Shown: one piece after another, positions 56,622-64,000 of the stretch | Layout: the number at the start of each line of letters is the position of its first letter | Position numbering within the stretch: the stretch's first letter is position 1 | Origin: Bacillota bacterium | Lineage (GTDB): Bacteria > Bacillota > Sulfobacillia > JAJZYS01 > JAJYTV01 | Length of the DNA: 64,000 nucleotides | Direction: 5' to 3' | NCBI GenBank assembly: GCA_021793315.1 | Contig: JAJYSZ010000003.1 | Location: 1-64,000, forward strand | The notes under the pieces: model-generated | Databases searched by the model: none | Told to the model about the DNA's origin: nothing | Seen by the model: the letters and a program-made list of their open reading frames with translations, nothing else | Program-made: the position numbers and the translations under genes

Positions 56622-57194
56622 CTAAGGTGCGACCTGCTGCACCGCGGCGGCGGAGACGACGCCGGCGCGCACCAAGCTTCCGCGCACCACGACCGCAGAG
56701 CCGACCGGATAGGCGGCAGACTTCGTGCCGCTTGGCAGGTCCACCCGCACGACCTCACCGCCGACCCGCACCTGCAGCGACTGGCTGGCGTGGCCCACCA
56801 CGAAGCCGGTCCATGTCGACAGCTGCGACCAGTTTGGGCCGCCGTCGACCCGGATGCCCAGGTTGAAAGGCATCACCGCGCTGGCGCCGGTCGTGCGGGG
56901 CGGCTGCAGGTCGCGGCTGAACGACGGGTAAGCAAGGAAGGCAGCGAGCACGGCAGCCGCGGCTGCGGGCACCTGCAGGGGCAGGCGCGTGCGCGGGATA
57001 CCGGCGTGGGCGCCTGCGGGCAGCGGCATCGCGAAGTAGGACTTGAGGTCCAGCGTGAGCCGCTGTTCGCCTTCAAGGCGTCCACGACAGTAGGTGCACT
57101 CGGAGAGATGCCGGTCGAGGCGCAGCGCCTCGTCGCGTTCCATCTCGCCGTCGACGTAGCGTCCGATGTCCTTGCCTGAAATGTGTGCGACCAT
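56622..57194 (-). CDS. Anti-sigma factor with zinc-finger domain
   Basis: A 190-residue membrane anti-sigma factor. The N-terminal ZAS domain is clear: LDRHLSECTYCRGRLEGEQ (HxxxCxxC, about residue 30). One helix follows (VPAAAAAVLAAFLAYPSF, about 75-95) and the last 90 residues lie outside as a beta-rich domain. It starts at ATG 57194, overlapping the sigma factor stop (TGATG), a coupling that keeps the pair in balance. Release of the sigma is expected on envelope or redox stress; the Cys pair could sense oxidation. Confidence 0.9.
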   Translation of the reverse strand: MVAHISGKDIGRYVDGEMERDEALRLDRHLSECTYCRGRLEGEQRLTLDLKSYFAMPLPAGAHAGIPRTRLPLQVPAAAAAVLAAFLAYPSFSRDLQPPRTTGASAVMPFNLGIRVDGGPNWSQLSTWTGFVVGHASQSLQVRVGGEVVRVDLPSGTKSAAYPVGSAVVVRGSLVRAGVVSAAAVQQVAP

Positions 57195-57769
57195 CACCGT
57201 TGCCTGCCCTTCGGTTGGTCCATGGTCCTGCGCAGCCGCTCCTTCGCACGGTAGAGCCAAGTAGCTACGGTTCCTTCCGTCGTCTGGAGCATGCCCGCGA
57301 TCTCATGGTAGGAGAGGTCCTGCTCGTAGCGCAGTGCAAGGATCCTGCGGTCATGCAGGCTCAGCGCAGCGAGCGCCTGCGCGATTTCCAGCTGGCGCTC
57401 CGCGCGCAGCAGCCGCTCATCGGGCAGAGCCTCGGGATCCGGGCGATCATGCAGCGCGTCGTCGAAGGGCAGCTGAGGCAGCTTGTGCCTGCGCCAGCCA
57501 TCTCGCAGATGGTTGACGGCGATCTGCCGGAGCCAGCCGAAGAACCGCTCGCCGTCCCTCAGGTGGCCGACCGCTTCGAACGCCTTGACCCAAGTGACCT
57601 GGGCCAACTCCTCGGCGGCGTCCGGGTCTGCGGTGAGTGCGGCACACATGCGCCGTACCCGGACCTCATAACGCATGACGAGTATGGCGAACGCACGTGC
57701 ATCCTGCTCTTGGGCACGGCGCACGAGCTCACGGTCATTCAAGCTGGCGAGGTCCTCTTTGACCGACAC
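57194..57769 (-). CDS. ECF RNA polymerase sigma factor
   Basis: A 191-residue ECF sigma (region 2: FAILVMRYEVRVRRMCAALT, DAAEELAQVTWVKAFE; region 4: DRRILALRYEQDLSYHEIAG, MLQTTEGTVATWLYRAKERL). GGAGG eight bases before GTG 57769 fixes the start, ten codons inside the track frame. It is the first gene of the sigma/anti-sigma operon, and an ECF-type promoter (TGAAAC-N16-CGTC) lies 38 bases upstream, so it probably drives its own transcription. Confidence 0.93.
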   Translation of the reverse strand: MSVKEDLASLNDRELVRRAQEQDARAFAILVMRYEVRVRRMCAALTADPDAAEELAQVTWVKAFEAVGHLRDGERFFGWLRQIAVNHLRDGWRRHKLPQLPFDDALHDRPDPEALPDERLLRAERQLEIAQALAALSLHDRRILALRYEQDLSYHEIAGMLQTTEGTVATWLYRAKERLRRTMDQPKGRQR

Positions 57770-57806
57770 CCGCCTGTCCCTCCAGAAAGCCCGCTGCAAC
57801 TACTTA

Positions 57807-57832
57807 GACGCAAAACGTGCCAAGATGTTTCA
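57807..57832 (-). promoter_or_regulatory. ECF-type autoregulatory promoter
   Basis: TGAAAC (57832..57827), exactly 16 bases, then CGTC (57810..57807). This is the shape of SigW-like ECF promoters. The predicted start gives a leader of about 30 bases before the sigma gene. Confidence 0.75.
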
Positions 57833-57975
57833 ACGGGTCTGCAGTTGCACGGCCAGATGCCGCGACTTAGCCGTTCATTCCTCCTTGCGCGAGTCAATCC
57901 CTGCCCCTTTCGGCCGAGACACGGCGGCGGAAGAACCTACCACGGTCGACGCAGGGAAGCGCTGGGGTGCATGGC

Positions 57976-58026
57976 GAGGGCGGCAGCCTGGGCCCGCCCT
58001 TGCCCTCGCCCGTGGCTGCCGCCCTC
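57976..58026 (-). terminator. Terminator after the spore protein gene
   Basis: A 13-bp stem, GAGGGCGGCAGCC with its complement, 14 bases past the SASP stop. Confidence 0.6.
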
Positions 58027-58039
58027 TTTCGCCGCCCGA

Positions 58040-58255
58040 TTATTCCTGGTTCTCGGACCCGTCCTCGGCAAGCGCCTCCTCGCCGCGCTGCACGAGGCGC
58101 CGCACCATCTGTCCGCCCACCTTGCCAAGCTGGCGGGCGGTAAGATCGCCATTGTCGCCGTTTTCCTCAAGGGGCACGTCGACGTCGTCGGCGACGTCCA
58201 TCTTGAGGTCGTCGAGCGCTTCCTCCGGCGTCTTCTTCCCATCGCGATCCGTCAT
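58040..58255 (-). CDS. Small acid-soluble spore protein, alpha/beta type
   Basis: A 71-residue SASP that coats and protects spore DNA. The two family motifs are present: TPEEALDDLKMDVADDV near residue 8 and GDLTARQLGKVGGQMVRRLV near residue 40. The GDLTAR..G.VGG.MVRR string is the DNA-binding helix signature. GGGGAGGTGG sets ATG 58255; the track frame to 58300 adds 15 residues. The germination protease site is not obvious. The gene is strong evidence that the organism makes endospores. Confidence 0.92.
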   Translation of the reverse strand: MTDRDGKKTPEEALDDLKMDVADDVDVPLEENGDNGDLTARQLGKVGGQMVRRLVQRGEEALAEDGSENQE

Positions 58256-58383
58256 CCTGCGCCACCTCCCCAGGCGGAAGTGTCCCCGCTTGGAGGACAC
58301 GCGATGAATCGTGGAGCGAGGAACGGACCCGCAACCGGAGATGCCTCGCCAGAGACGAGCCGACAGCGTATAATGCCGTTGTC

Positions 58384-58459
58384 GGCCCCATGGTCTAGAG
58401 GCCTAGGACACCACTCTTTCAAGGTGGGAACACGGGTTCGAATCCCGTTGGGGCCACCA
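58384..58459 (+). tRNA. tRNA-Glu (UUC), CCA encoded
   Basis: A 76-base cloverleaf. The acceptor GGCCCCA pairs with TGGGGCC, the anticodon loop CTTTCAA carries TTC, the T arm is ACGGGTTCGAATCCCGT, and the 3' ACCA is encoded. A -10 TATAAT lies at 58369..58374, ten bases upstream. Confidence 0.97.
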
Positions 58460-58467
58460 GGCGTAAG

Positions 58468-58506
58468 GCGCGAGGCAACTGCGCAAGCAGCCCTCGCGCT
58501 CTTTTT
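58468..58506 (+). terminator. tRNA-Glu terminator
   Basis: GCGCGAGG pairs with CCTCGCGC, followed by TCTTTTT. Confidence 0.85.
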
Positions 58507-58515
58507 GTTCATGGC

Positions 58516-58554
58516 TTGACAGCCCAATAGGCCCAGGCAATAGTTAAGCGACTA
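58516..58554 (+). promoter_or_regulatory. marR-macAB promoter with MarR-type operator
   Basis: TTGACA (58516..58521), 17-bp spacer, AATAGT (58539..58544). The inverted repeat TAGT-TAAGCG-ACTA (58541..58554) overlaps the -10 box. Autorepression by the MarR product is likely. Confidence 0.65.
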
Positions 58555-58575
58555 AACATCTAAGAGGTGGAGTCC

Positions 58576-59046
58576 GTGGCCGGGCCGGATGTGGATGAAC
58601 TGATCACGCTGCTCTTCCAGACGCTGGCCGGCTTCCGCCGGCATCAGCGCAAGGAAGCAGAAGCAGGACTCGGTCCGAGCCATCAGATGCTGCTCTGGCG
58701 CCTCAAGCCGCGGGGCCGGTTCGAGACGCCATGGCCCCAGGGTCCTTCGCGCGTCTCTGACCTTGCGCAGGCCTTGCAACTGACTCCGGCAGCGATCACC
58801 CAGCTCGTCGCCGACTTGGAGCGGCGGGGCTATGTCCGTCGGGACCGCGACGAGCGGGACCACAGGGCCGTGGTGGTCAGCCTGACGCCCCAAGGCGAAG
58901 AAGTGCTCGCGGAGCACAGGCAGCGCAGGCGGGTAGAGATGCAGCGGCTCGTGGAGGCTCTCGAGCCGCAGGACCGCGAAGCGCTGCTGCGCATTCTGCA
59001 TCGGCTCAGGGCGATTGCCCGTGAAGGTGGGGATCCGGACCACTGA
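58576..59046 (+). CDS. MarR-family transcriptional regulator
   Basis: A 156-residue winged-helix regulator: VSDLAQALQLTPAAITQLVA is the recognition helix region (about residues 60-80), then DLERRGYVRRDRDERDHRAV with the wing, and a dimerising C terminus. Such proteins release DNA on binding aromatic or drug ligands. The start is GTG 58576, set by GAGGTGGAG; the track GTG at 58567 lies inside that site. It precedes the adaptor-ABC exporter genes by 112 bases and is probably their repressor. Confidence 0.92.
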   Translation: MAGPDVDELITLLFQTLAGFRRHQRKEAEAGLGPSHQMLLWRLKPRGRFETPWPQGPSRVSDLAQALQLTPAAITQLVADLERRGYVRRDRDERDHRAVVVSLTPQGEEVLAEHRQRRRVEMQRLVEALEPQDREALLRILHRLRAIAREGGDPDH

Positions 59047-59158
59047 GGCATCAGACAAGGCATCTTAGGAAAACTTGGCCAAGAACTTACCTTGGCAAAA
59101 GAAATGGCGACCAGAATCAAAGAGCCGTGCACACCGCAGCGCTAGAGGGGGAACCGGG

Positions 59159-61213
59159 ATGCGTCGTGTCGTGACCATCGTTGTGGTGGTCGTGGTTGTC
59201 TTGGCAGTTGCCTTTGTCGGCGTTCGTGCCTTAAGAGCAGGGCACAAGACCACCCAGCAGAATTATGCCGTTGCCACCGCCTATAACGGGCCGCTAATGG
59301 TCAATGTGACCGGCAGCGGCACGGTGCAGGCGGCGACTTCCGTCAACGTGAACGCCCAGGAGCCGGGCACCGTGACTTCGGTGCCTGTGCAGGTCGGCAG
59401 CCAGGTGCGTGCCGGGGAGATCCTGGCCACCGTGGCCGACACGCAGAGCACGCTCGCCTCGAATCTCCTGTCCTCCGAGGCTCAGTTGGCCTCGGACCAG
59501 GCCAGCCTCAGCCAGCTCGTCTCGCCGACGCCCGCCTCGGCGACGCAGATCCAGGCGGACAAGGATCGCATCAAGGTCGACCAGCAGAAGATCGCCAATG
59601 ACCAGCAGAAGATCACGAACGACGAGCAGAAGATCACCAGCGACCAGCAGAAGGTCGCGACCGACCAGCAAAACCTCCAGTATCTCACGGTCACCGCGCC
59701 GGTGGCGGGCGTGATCTCGACCGTCAGCGCCACACCGGGGCAGAATGTCGGCCAGGGCGCGACGGTCGTCCAGATCGTGCAGCCGAATTCGATCGAGGTG
59801 CAGACCAGCATACCCGAAATCGATCTGCCGAACATCTACATCGGTGAGGGCGTGCAGGTCTGGACGCAGGACCAGGGCACGCTGAACGCCGCGGTCTCGG
59901 CGATCGGCGTCACGTCGAGCGGCTCGAACCGGCAGGGAGCCCTCTTCCCCGTGACTTTGACCATCGAGAACCCGCCCTCGGGCATGCGGGCCGGCATGAA
60001 CGCCACGGCCAACTTCACGCAGATCTACCTGACGGAAGCCGGGACGGTCGCGTTCGCAGACACCCAGGCCGTCACGACCCAGGTGGCGGGCAGCGTCACG
60101 AGCGTCGCGGTGCAGACCGGGCAGAACGTGCAGCAGGGCGCGACCTTGCTGACGCTCTCGAATCCGTCGCTGCAGACACAGCTCACCACGGACGAGGCCC
60201 TGGTGAGTTCGGATGAGGCCCAGGTGAATTCGGACAAGACGCAGGTGAGTTCGGACCAGGCGCAGTTCACGTCGGATCAGGCCACGCTCCAGCAGCTCGA
60301 GAGCCCGACGCCGCCGTCGGCCGGCCAGGTGTCATCGCTCAAGGCGAAGATCGCCGTGGACCAGCTGAACGTGCAGAAGGCCAAGAACGCCTTGGGCGAT
60401 CTCAACATCACGAGCCCGATCGCCGGCATCGTCACGGCTGTTAACGTGCAGCCCGGCGACACGGTGACCCAGGGCGGCGGCGTCACGAGCGGCAACGGCT
60501 CCTCGACGACGACATCCGCGTCCACAGCGCCGTTTGCGGTGGAAGCGCCCAGTTCCCTGCAGATCGTGGTGCCGATCAGCCAGGTGTCGATCGCCCAGGT
60601 AAAGGTGGGGCAGAAAGTCGTCGTGACGTCGGACGCCTTGCCCGGGCAGATCTTCGCCGGGACGGTGGCCCTGATCTCCCCGGCAGGGACGAACTCTTCG
60701 GGCGTCGCGAACTTCAACGTCATCATCGACGTCGCCAAGCCGGGCGGGATGCTGGCCGGCATGTCGGCGAGCGTCACGATCGACGTCGCCTTCGTCCGCC
60801 AGACGCTCCTCGTGCCCGTGGAGTCCGTGACCGGCACGGGCCCCTCGGCCACTGTGGAACTCGTCAGGAACGGCAAGATCACGGTGCAGCGGGTGAACGC
60901 CGGCCTTTCCAACGATGTTGCGATCCAGATCCTCTCCGGACTCAAGGCGGGTGACAAGGTGGTCACAGCCTCCGTCTCCAGCTCGACGTCCGGCACCGGC
61001 TTCGGCGGCGGCGGCGGCGGCGGCTTGCGGGTGGGTGGACTCGGCGGCGGCGGCGGCGGCGGTGGCAGCTTCCGCAGCGGCAGCCACAGCGGTGGGTCCG
61101 GTGGCAGCGGTGGCGGCTCGGGCGGTGGCGGCTTCGGCGGTGGTGGCTTCGGCGGAGGCTCGGGCGGCGGCTCGGGCGGCGGCAGCTCTACTGGCGGCAG
61201 CGGAGGCCAGTGA
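59159..61213 (+). CDS. MacA-like membrane fusion protein with doubled hairpin
   Basis: A 684-residue adaptor, nearly twice the usual MacA length. A signal anchor (about 4-22) is followed by a biotinyl-lipoyl half (GSGTVQAATSVNVNAQEPGT), a coiled-coil made of exact heptads (KIANDQQ, KITNDEQ, KITSDQQ), its return strand, then a second lipoyl half and a second coiled coil (LVSSDEAQVNSDKTQVSSDQ). The last 70 residues are Gly/Ser with hardly anything else. It works with the ABC genes downstream. GAGGGGGA sets ATG 59159. The doubled architecture suggests a larger hairpin assembly across the Gram-positive wall. Confidence 0.9.
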   Translation: MRRVVTIVVVVVVVLAVAFVGVRALRAGHKTTQQNYAVATAYNGPLMVNVTGSGTVQAATSVNVNAQEPGTVTSVPVQVGSQVRAGEILATVADTQSTLASNLLSSEAQLASDQASLSQLVSPTPASATQIQADKDRIKVDQQKIANDQQKITNDEQKITSDQQKVATDQQNLQYLTVTAPVAGVISTVSATPGQNVGQGATVVQIVQPNSIEVQTSIPEIDLPNIYIGEGVQVWTQDQGTLNAAVSAIGVTSSGSNRQGALFPVTLTIENPPSGMRAGMNATANFTQIYLTEAGTVAFADTQAVTTQVAGSVTSVAVQTGQNVQQGATLLTLSNPSLQTQLTTDEALVSSDEAQVNSDKTQVSSDQAQFTSDQATLQQLESPTPPSAGQVSSLKAKIAVDQLNVQKAKNALGDLNITSPIAGIVTAVNVQPGDTVTQGGGVTSGNGSSTTTSASTAPFAVEAPSSLQIVVPISQVSIAQVKVGQKVVVTSDALPGQIFAGTVALISPAGTNSSGVANFNVIIDVAKPGGMLAGMSASVTIDVAFVRQTLLVPVESVTGTGPSATVELVRNGKITVQRVNAGLSNDVAIQILSGLKAGDKVVTASVSSSTSGTGFGGGGGGGLRVGGLGGGGGGGGSFRSGSHSGGSGGSGGGSGGGGFGGGGFGGGSGGGSGGGSSTGGSGGQ
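59579..59671 (+). repeat. 21-bp tandem repeats coding heptads
   Basis: Four full units starting GACCAGCAGAAG or close variants (59579, 59600, 59621, 59642) and a partial fifth at 59663. Each codes one heptad of the coiled coil. Confidence 0.85.
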
Positions 61214-61214
61214 T

Positions 61215-61940
61215 ATGCCCGATGTCATCCGCGTCGAGGACCTGAAGCGCACCTACCGCATGGGCGATGTGCAAGTGCACGCCTTGCGCGGCCTGCACTT
61301 CGCGATCCCGGAGGGGCTGATGGTAGCCATCATGGGCCCTTCGGGTTCGGGCAAGTCGACGCTTCTCAATCTCCTGGGCTGCCTCGATCGACCCAGCGCC
61401 GGTTCCTACTTCCTGGGCGGCGAAGAGGTGGGACGCAAGTCGGATGACGCCCTCGCCGACGTGCGCAACCGTCGCATCGGCTTCGTGTTTCAGAACTACA
61501 ACCTGCTGCCGCAGCTCACCGCGTTCGAGAATGTCGAGCTGCCCCTCGTCTACCGGGGGTTGACCGGGGCGCAGCGGCGCAAGCGCGCCGAGGACGCCCT
61601 GGCGGCAGTAGGGCTTTCGGATCGCCGGCATCACAGGCCCACGGAGCTCTCGGGTGGGCAGCAGCAGCGCGTGGGCGTAGCCCGCGCCCTGGCTGGGGAA
61701 CCGGACGTGATCCTGGCCGACGAACCGACGGGGAACCTTGACTCCACCTCGGGCGAAGATGTGATGCGCCTCTTCCTCGAACTGCACAAGACCGGTCGGA
61801 CGATCGTGATCGTCACGCATGACGAGGACGTCGCCCTGCACACTGAACGTATCATCCGCCTGCGCGACGGCCTCGTCGTCTCGGATGACCTGGTGCCCGC
61901 CTCGCGCAGGCACACCGTGGGGGAGGTGCAGGGGCTTTGA
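61215..61940 (+). CDS. MacB/LolD-type ABC transporter ATPase
   Basis: A 241-residue ATPase. Walker A GPSGSGKSTLLNLLG, Q-loop FVFQNYNLLPQLTAFENVEL, signature LSGGQQQRVGVARAL, Walker B VILADEPTGNLDS and the switch His in IVTHDED are all intact. The LolD/MacB subtype is recognised by TGNLDS. ATG 61215 follows the adaptor stop by one base, with GGAGG inside the adaptor end. It powers the permease that overlaps its stop. Confidence 0.95.
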   Translation: MPDVIRVEDLKRTYRMGDVQVHALRGLHFAIPEGLMVAIMGPSGSGKSTLLNLLGCLDRPSAGSYFLGGEEVGRKSDDALADVRNRRIGFVFQNYNLLPQLTAFENVELPLVYRGLTGAQRRKRAEDALAAVGLSDRRHHRPTELSGGQQQRVGVARALAGEPDVILADEPTGNLDSTSGEDVMRLFLELHKTGRTIVIVTHDEDVALHTERIIRLRDGLVVSDDLVPASRRHTVGEVQGL

Positions 61941-63109
61941 TGATCTACGAGAGCATGCGGATGGCGTGGCGCAGTCTGATGATGGGCAAACTGCGCGCGT
62001 TTCTGACCATGCTCGGCATCATCATCGGCGTCGGCGCCGTGATCGCGCTGATCTCGATCGGGCAGGCAGCGACGGGATCGGTCACGTCGCAGATCCAGTC
62101 GCTCGGTTCGAACCTGATCACAGTCACGCCGATGCGCTCGAGCGGTGCCGTTCTCTACTACCCGCAGGATGTGACCTGGCTCAAGCAGGTCGTACCGCAG
62201 ATCAGCGCCGACGCACCGCTGATGACCGGCCAGGTCACTTCAGCTTTCGGCTCTCAGACCTACTCCACGTCGCTGATGGGCACGACCCCGCAATCTCTCA
62301 AGATCCAGGGCCGCACCCTGGCATCAGGCCGTTACATCATCGCGTCGGACGTCACCTATCGGCGTGACGTCGCCGTGATCGGCCAGACGGTGGAGCAGCA
62401 GCTGTTCGGCGTGCGCTCGGGCATGGGGCAGACCATCTACGTCAACGGCACGCCACTGACGGTGATCGGCGTCCTCAAAACGGCCGGCGGCGCGTTCGGG
62501 GCGAACCAGGACGACGTGATCCTGACGCCGATCACCACGGCCGAAGAGGTCCTCGGCACCAACCAGATCACTTCTCTCATCGCGGAAGCGAGATCTTCGA
62601 GCGTGGCGCCACTCGCGGTGGCCCAGATCGAGGCCGTCATGAACACGCGCTTTGACAACCAGAACGCGGCCATGGTCGTCTCCCAGGACCAGATCCTCTC
62701 CACCCTCTCCACGATCACCGGCACTCTCACGATGATGCTTGGCGGCATCGCGGGCATCTCGCTGCTCGTGGGCGGCATCGGCATCATGAACATCATGCTG
62801 GTGACCGTCGCGGAGCGTACGCGCGAGATCGGCCTGCGCAAGGCGATCGGCGCTCGCCGCGGTGCCATCCTGACGCAGTTCCTGGTGGAGTCCGGCATCC
62901 TCAGCCTGTTCGGTGGAGCAATCGGCGCCCTCCTGGGCAGTCTCGGGGCGAAGATCATGGCCACCGCCCTCGGCTGGAGCGGAGGGGTCGCGAGCAGCTC
63001 GATCATCCTGGCGCTCGGCTTCTCGCTGGTGGTCGGCATCGTGTTCGGGATGTGGCCCGCCATGCGCGCCAGCCGCCTCGACCCGATCGAGGCCCTGCGG
63101 CAGGGCTGA
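61940..63109 (+). CDS. MacB-type ABC transporter permease
   Basis: A 389-residue permease: helix 1 (LRAFLTMLGIIIGVGAVIAL), a periplasm-like extracytoplasmic domain (about 45-265), then three helices with the MERTREIGLRKAIGARR-like coupling loop (here VAERTREIGLRKAIGARRGA). It is a mechanotransmission-type exporter of peptides, lipids or drugs. ATG 61940 shares one base with the ATPase stop (TGATG). With the adaptor and MarR gene it forms one efflux operon. Confidence 0.94.
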   Translation: MIYESMRMAWRSLMMGKLRAFLTMLGIIIGVGAVIALISIGQAATGSVTSQIQSLGSNLITVTPMRSSGAVLYYPQDVTWLKQVVPQISADAPLMTGQVTSAFGSQTYSTSLMGTTPQSLKIQGRTLASGRYIIASDVTYRRDVAVIGQTVEQQLFGVRSGMGQTIYVNGTPLTVIGVLKTAGGAFGANQDDVILTPITTAEEVLGTNQITSLIAEARSSSVAPLAVAQIEAVMNTRFDNQNAAMVVSQDQILSTLSTITGTLTMMLGGIAGISLLVGGIGIMNIMLVTVAERTREIGLRKAIGARRGAILTQFLVESGILSLFGGAIGALLGSLGAKIMATALGWSGGVASSSIILALGFSLVVGIVFGMWPAMRASRLDPIEALRQG

Positions 63110-63123
63110 GGCCAGCCCGGCCG

Positions 63124-63145
63124 GCAAGGTGCTATACTGCCTTGC
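63124..63145 (+). promoter_or_regulatory. Inverted repeat around the -10 of the YbjN gene
   Basis: GCAAGG-N10-CCTTGC encloses TATACT (63133..63138). It may be an operator, or a hairpin that ends the upstream operon. Confidence 0.45.
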
Positions 63146-63169
63146 GCAGGCAGGCTTGGAGGTGCAGTC

Positions 63170-63628
63170 ATGTCTCTTCGGGCGATGGTCGAGGCGATGC
63201 TGCAGGAGGATGGCTGGCAGTACGCGCCCGTTGAAGGCCAGTCCACCCTGGCGATGGGGTTTCGCGGCCAGCACGGCAGCTGGATGTGCTATGCCCACTG
63301 CGATGACGAGCGCGGCGCCCTGGTGATCTACTCGGTGACGGCGAAGGCCGTGCCCGAGCAAGCCAGGCAGATCATGGCGGACTTCCTGACGCGCGCCAAC
63401 TATGGCCTTGTCCTCGGCAACTTCGAGATGGACTTCAGCGATGGGGAGACGCGGTTCAAGACCAGCGTCGAACTTGGGCAGACAGAGGCGAATACCGCTC
63501 TTCTGCGCAGGCTCCTGCACGTCAATGTCGCTACGCTCGACCGCTATCTGCCAGGCATCGAAGACGTCGCGGAGGGCCGGCTCAGCCCCGCGGAGGCTAT
63601 GGAACTCTGCGAGGTGCCCGGCAGCTGA
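63170..63628 (+). CDS. YbjN-domain protein
   Basis: A 152-residue protein of the YbjN (sensory transduction regulator/T3SS-chaperone-like fold) family: LQEDGWQYAPVEGQSTLAMG, WMCYAHCDDERGALVIYSV and ANYGLVLGNFEMDFSDGETR. The function is unknown; relatives affect stress tolerance and motility. GGAGGTG six bases upstream fixes the ATG. It is a single gene with a possible operator over its -10 and a terminator after it. Confidence 0.85.
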   Translation: MSLRAMVEAMLQEDGWQYAPVEGQSTLAMGFRGQHGSWMCYAHCDDERGALVIYSVTAKAVPEQARQIMADFLTRANYGLVLGNFEMDFSDGETRFKTSVELGQTEANTALLRRLLHVNVATLDRYLPGIEDVAEGRLSPAEAMELCEVPGS

Positions 63629-63654
63629 GATCGACTGATAAGGAAGACGAATCG

Positions 63655-63702
63655 GCACCGCGGCCGCCCCGCAGGTTTGGGGGCAAGGCCGCGGTGCTTT
63701 GT
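63655..63702 (+). terminator. Terminator after the YbjN gene
   Basis: GCACCGCGGCC pairs with GGCCGCGGTGC, followed by TTTGTT. Confidence 0.82.
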
Positions 63703-63865
63703 TCCGCTGGGTGAGCGTCACAAGCGGGAGCAAGTTCGCGAGGGGCACGTATCGTGTCGCACGGCGCTCGCCCGGGTTCGCCACGGTAGAACAGCCCGGC
63801 CAGCCTATACTGTGCGCGACGCACGACCACCACAGCGGTAGGCGCTGCGGCCTGGGGGCGGTCTA

Positions 63866-64000
63866 TTGGCTGATCGGCCGGGACGCGGAAATGCGCCTTC
63901 GGACCGAAGACGTTGGCTCCGGGTTTCCCTTGTCGGTTTTCTCGGACTCATCCTCGGGCAAGCCTCGATCGGTCACCCCGCCTGGCCTCTCGGACTCGCG
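63866..64000 (+). CDS. Partial gene: N terminus of an exported or membrane protein
   Basis: Forty-five codons run off the right edge from TTG 63866, with GGGGGCGG four bases upstream and a -10 TATACT about 55 bases further up. After a basic lead the peptide has a hydrophobic run, RRRWLRVSLVGFLGLILGQA, typical of a signal peptide or first helix. Family unknown. An open minus-strand frame ending at 63863 competes, but its product is charged and plain. Confidence 0.4.
   Translation, partial: MADRPGRGNAPSDRRRWLRVSLVGFLGLILGQASIGHPAWPLGLA

Noticed and set aside
60990-61210. Gly/Ser-coding GGC repeats as a tandem-repeat mobile or CRISPR-like element
   Set aside because: It is simple-sequence coding DNA in the adaptor tail with irregular units and no spacers.
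63863-64000. Minus-strand open frame at the right edge
   Set aside because: It is open for 45 codons but charged and featureless; the plus-strand frame has a ribosome binding site and a signal-peptide-like run.
1-64000. CRISPR arrays, transposases, prophage genes, rRNA
   Set aside because: None found: no regularly spaced repeats, no DDE/IS motifs in any ORF and no rRNA-like stretches. The block duplication at 29.7-38.3 kb has no flanking insertion sequence.

Overview
The window reads as chromosomal DNA of a high-GC, endospore-forming member of the Bacillota (Firmicutes). The support is an alpha/beta-type small acid-soluble spore protein (58040..58255), a CwlD-like amidase (410..1144), very strong AAGGAGG ribosome binding sites with frequent TTG and GTG starts, a LiaFSR-like three-component set and many compact GC-rich hairpin terminators. 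I cannot name the genus; a Sulfobacillus, Thermaerobacter or Symbiobacterium-like lineage is only a guess. No phage, transposase or CRISPR array was seen.

Layout. 0-10 kb: CwlD-like amidase, an RRM protein, a SEC-C mini-protein, TusA, then an accessory carbohydrate/nucleobase block (GH38 mannosidase, MFS carrier, PHP hydrolase, adenine-deaminase-like enzyme, universal stress protein). 10-23 kb: MFS exporter, aconitase, CPBP protease, HxlR/YceI divergent pair, tocopherol-cyclase-like protein, leuS with a structured leader, glutaryl-CoA dehydrogenase type enzyme, IclR regulator. 23-39 kb is the most unusual part: a multi-histidine membrane protein (M) in two intact copies and one broken copy, plus exported proteins called here s, P and Q. 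Two blocks, M-s-P-Q (33347..38299) and a decayed M's'-P'-Q' (29743..33241), look like a tandem duplication. Four intact transcription units carry a near-identical 16-bp dyad upstream (TGTGA-N6-GCAC). Embedded in this region are an NCS1 permease, a DUF2892 protein, ApbE, and a protein disulfide oxidoreductase whose CxxC motif has an in-frame TGA in place of its first Cys (candidate selenoprotein).

39-50 kb: lipoprotein, GT2-TPR protein with MFS carrier, CAP-domain protein, a Cys-rich protein, a Pro-rich repeat protein, GNAT, and a LmbE-GH4-kinase amino-sugar operon with overlapping genes. 50-55 kb: LiaFSR-like operon, LigB-type dioxygenase family protein, a DUF302 plus CsoR-family operon, and FTR1 permease. 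55-64 kb: alpha/beta hydrolase, ECF sigma and anti-sigma with an autoregulatory-type promoter, the spore protein, tRNA-Glu(UUC), then MarR plus a MacAB-like export system and a YbjN protein.

Working ideas: (1) M, s, P and Q form an uncharacterised cell-envelope system controlled by one regulator, probably of CRP/FNR type. (2) The CsoR-like repressor may control both its own operon and the candidate selenoprotein, because both promoters carry ATAC-N8-GTAT over the initiation region. All functional calls come from reading motifs in the translations; no database search was run.
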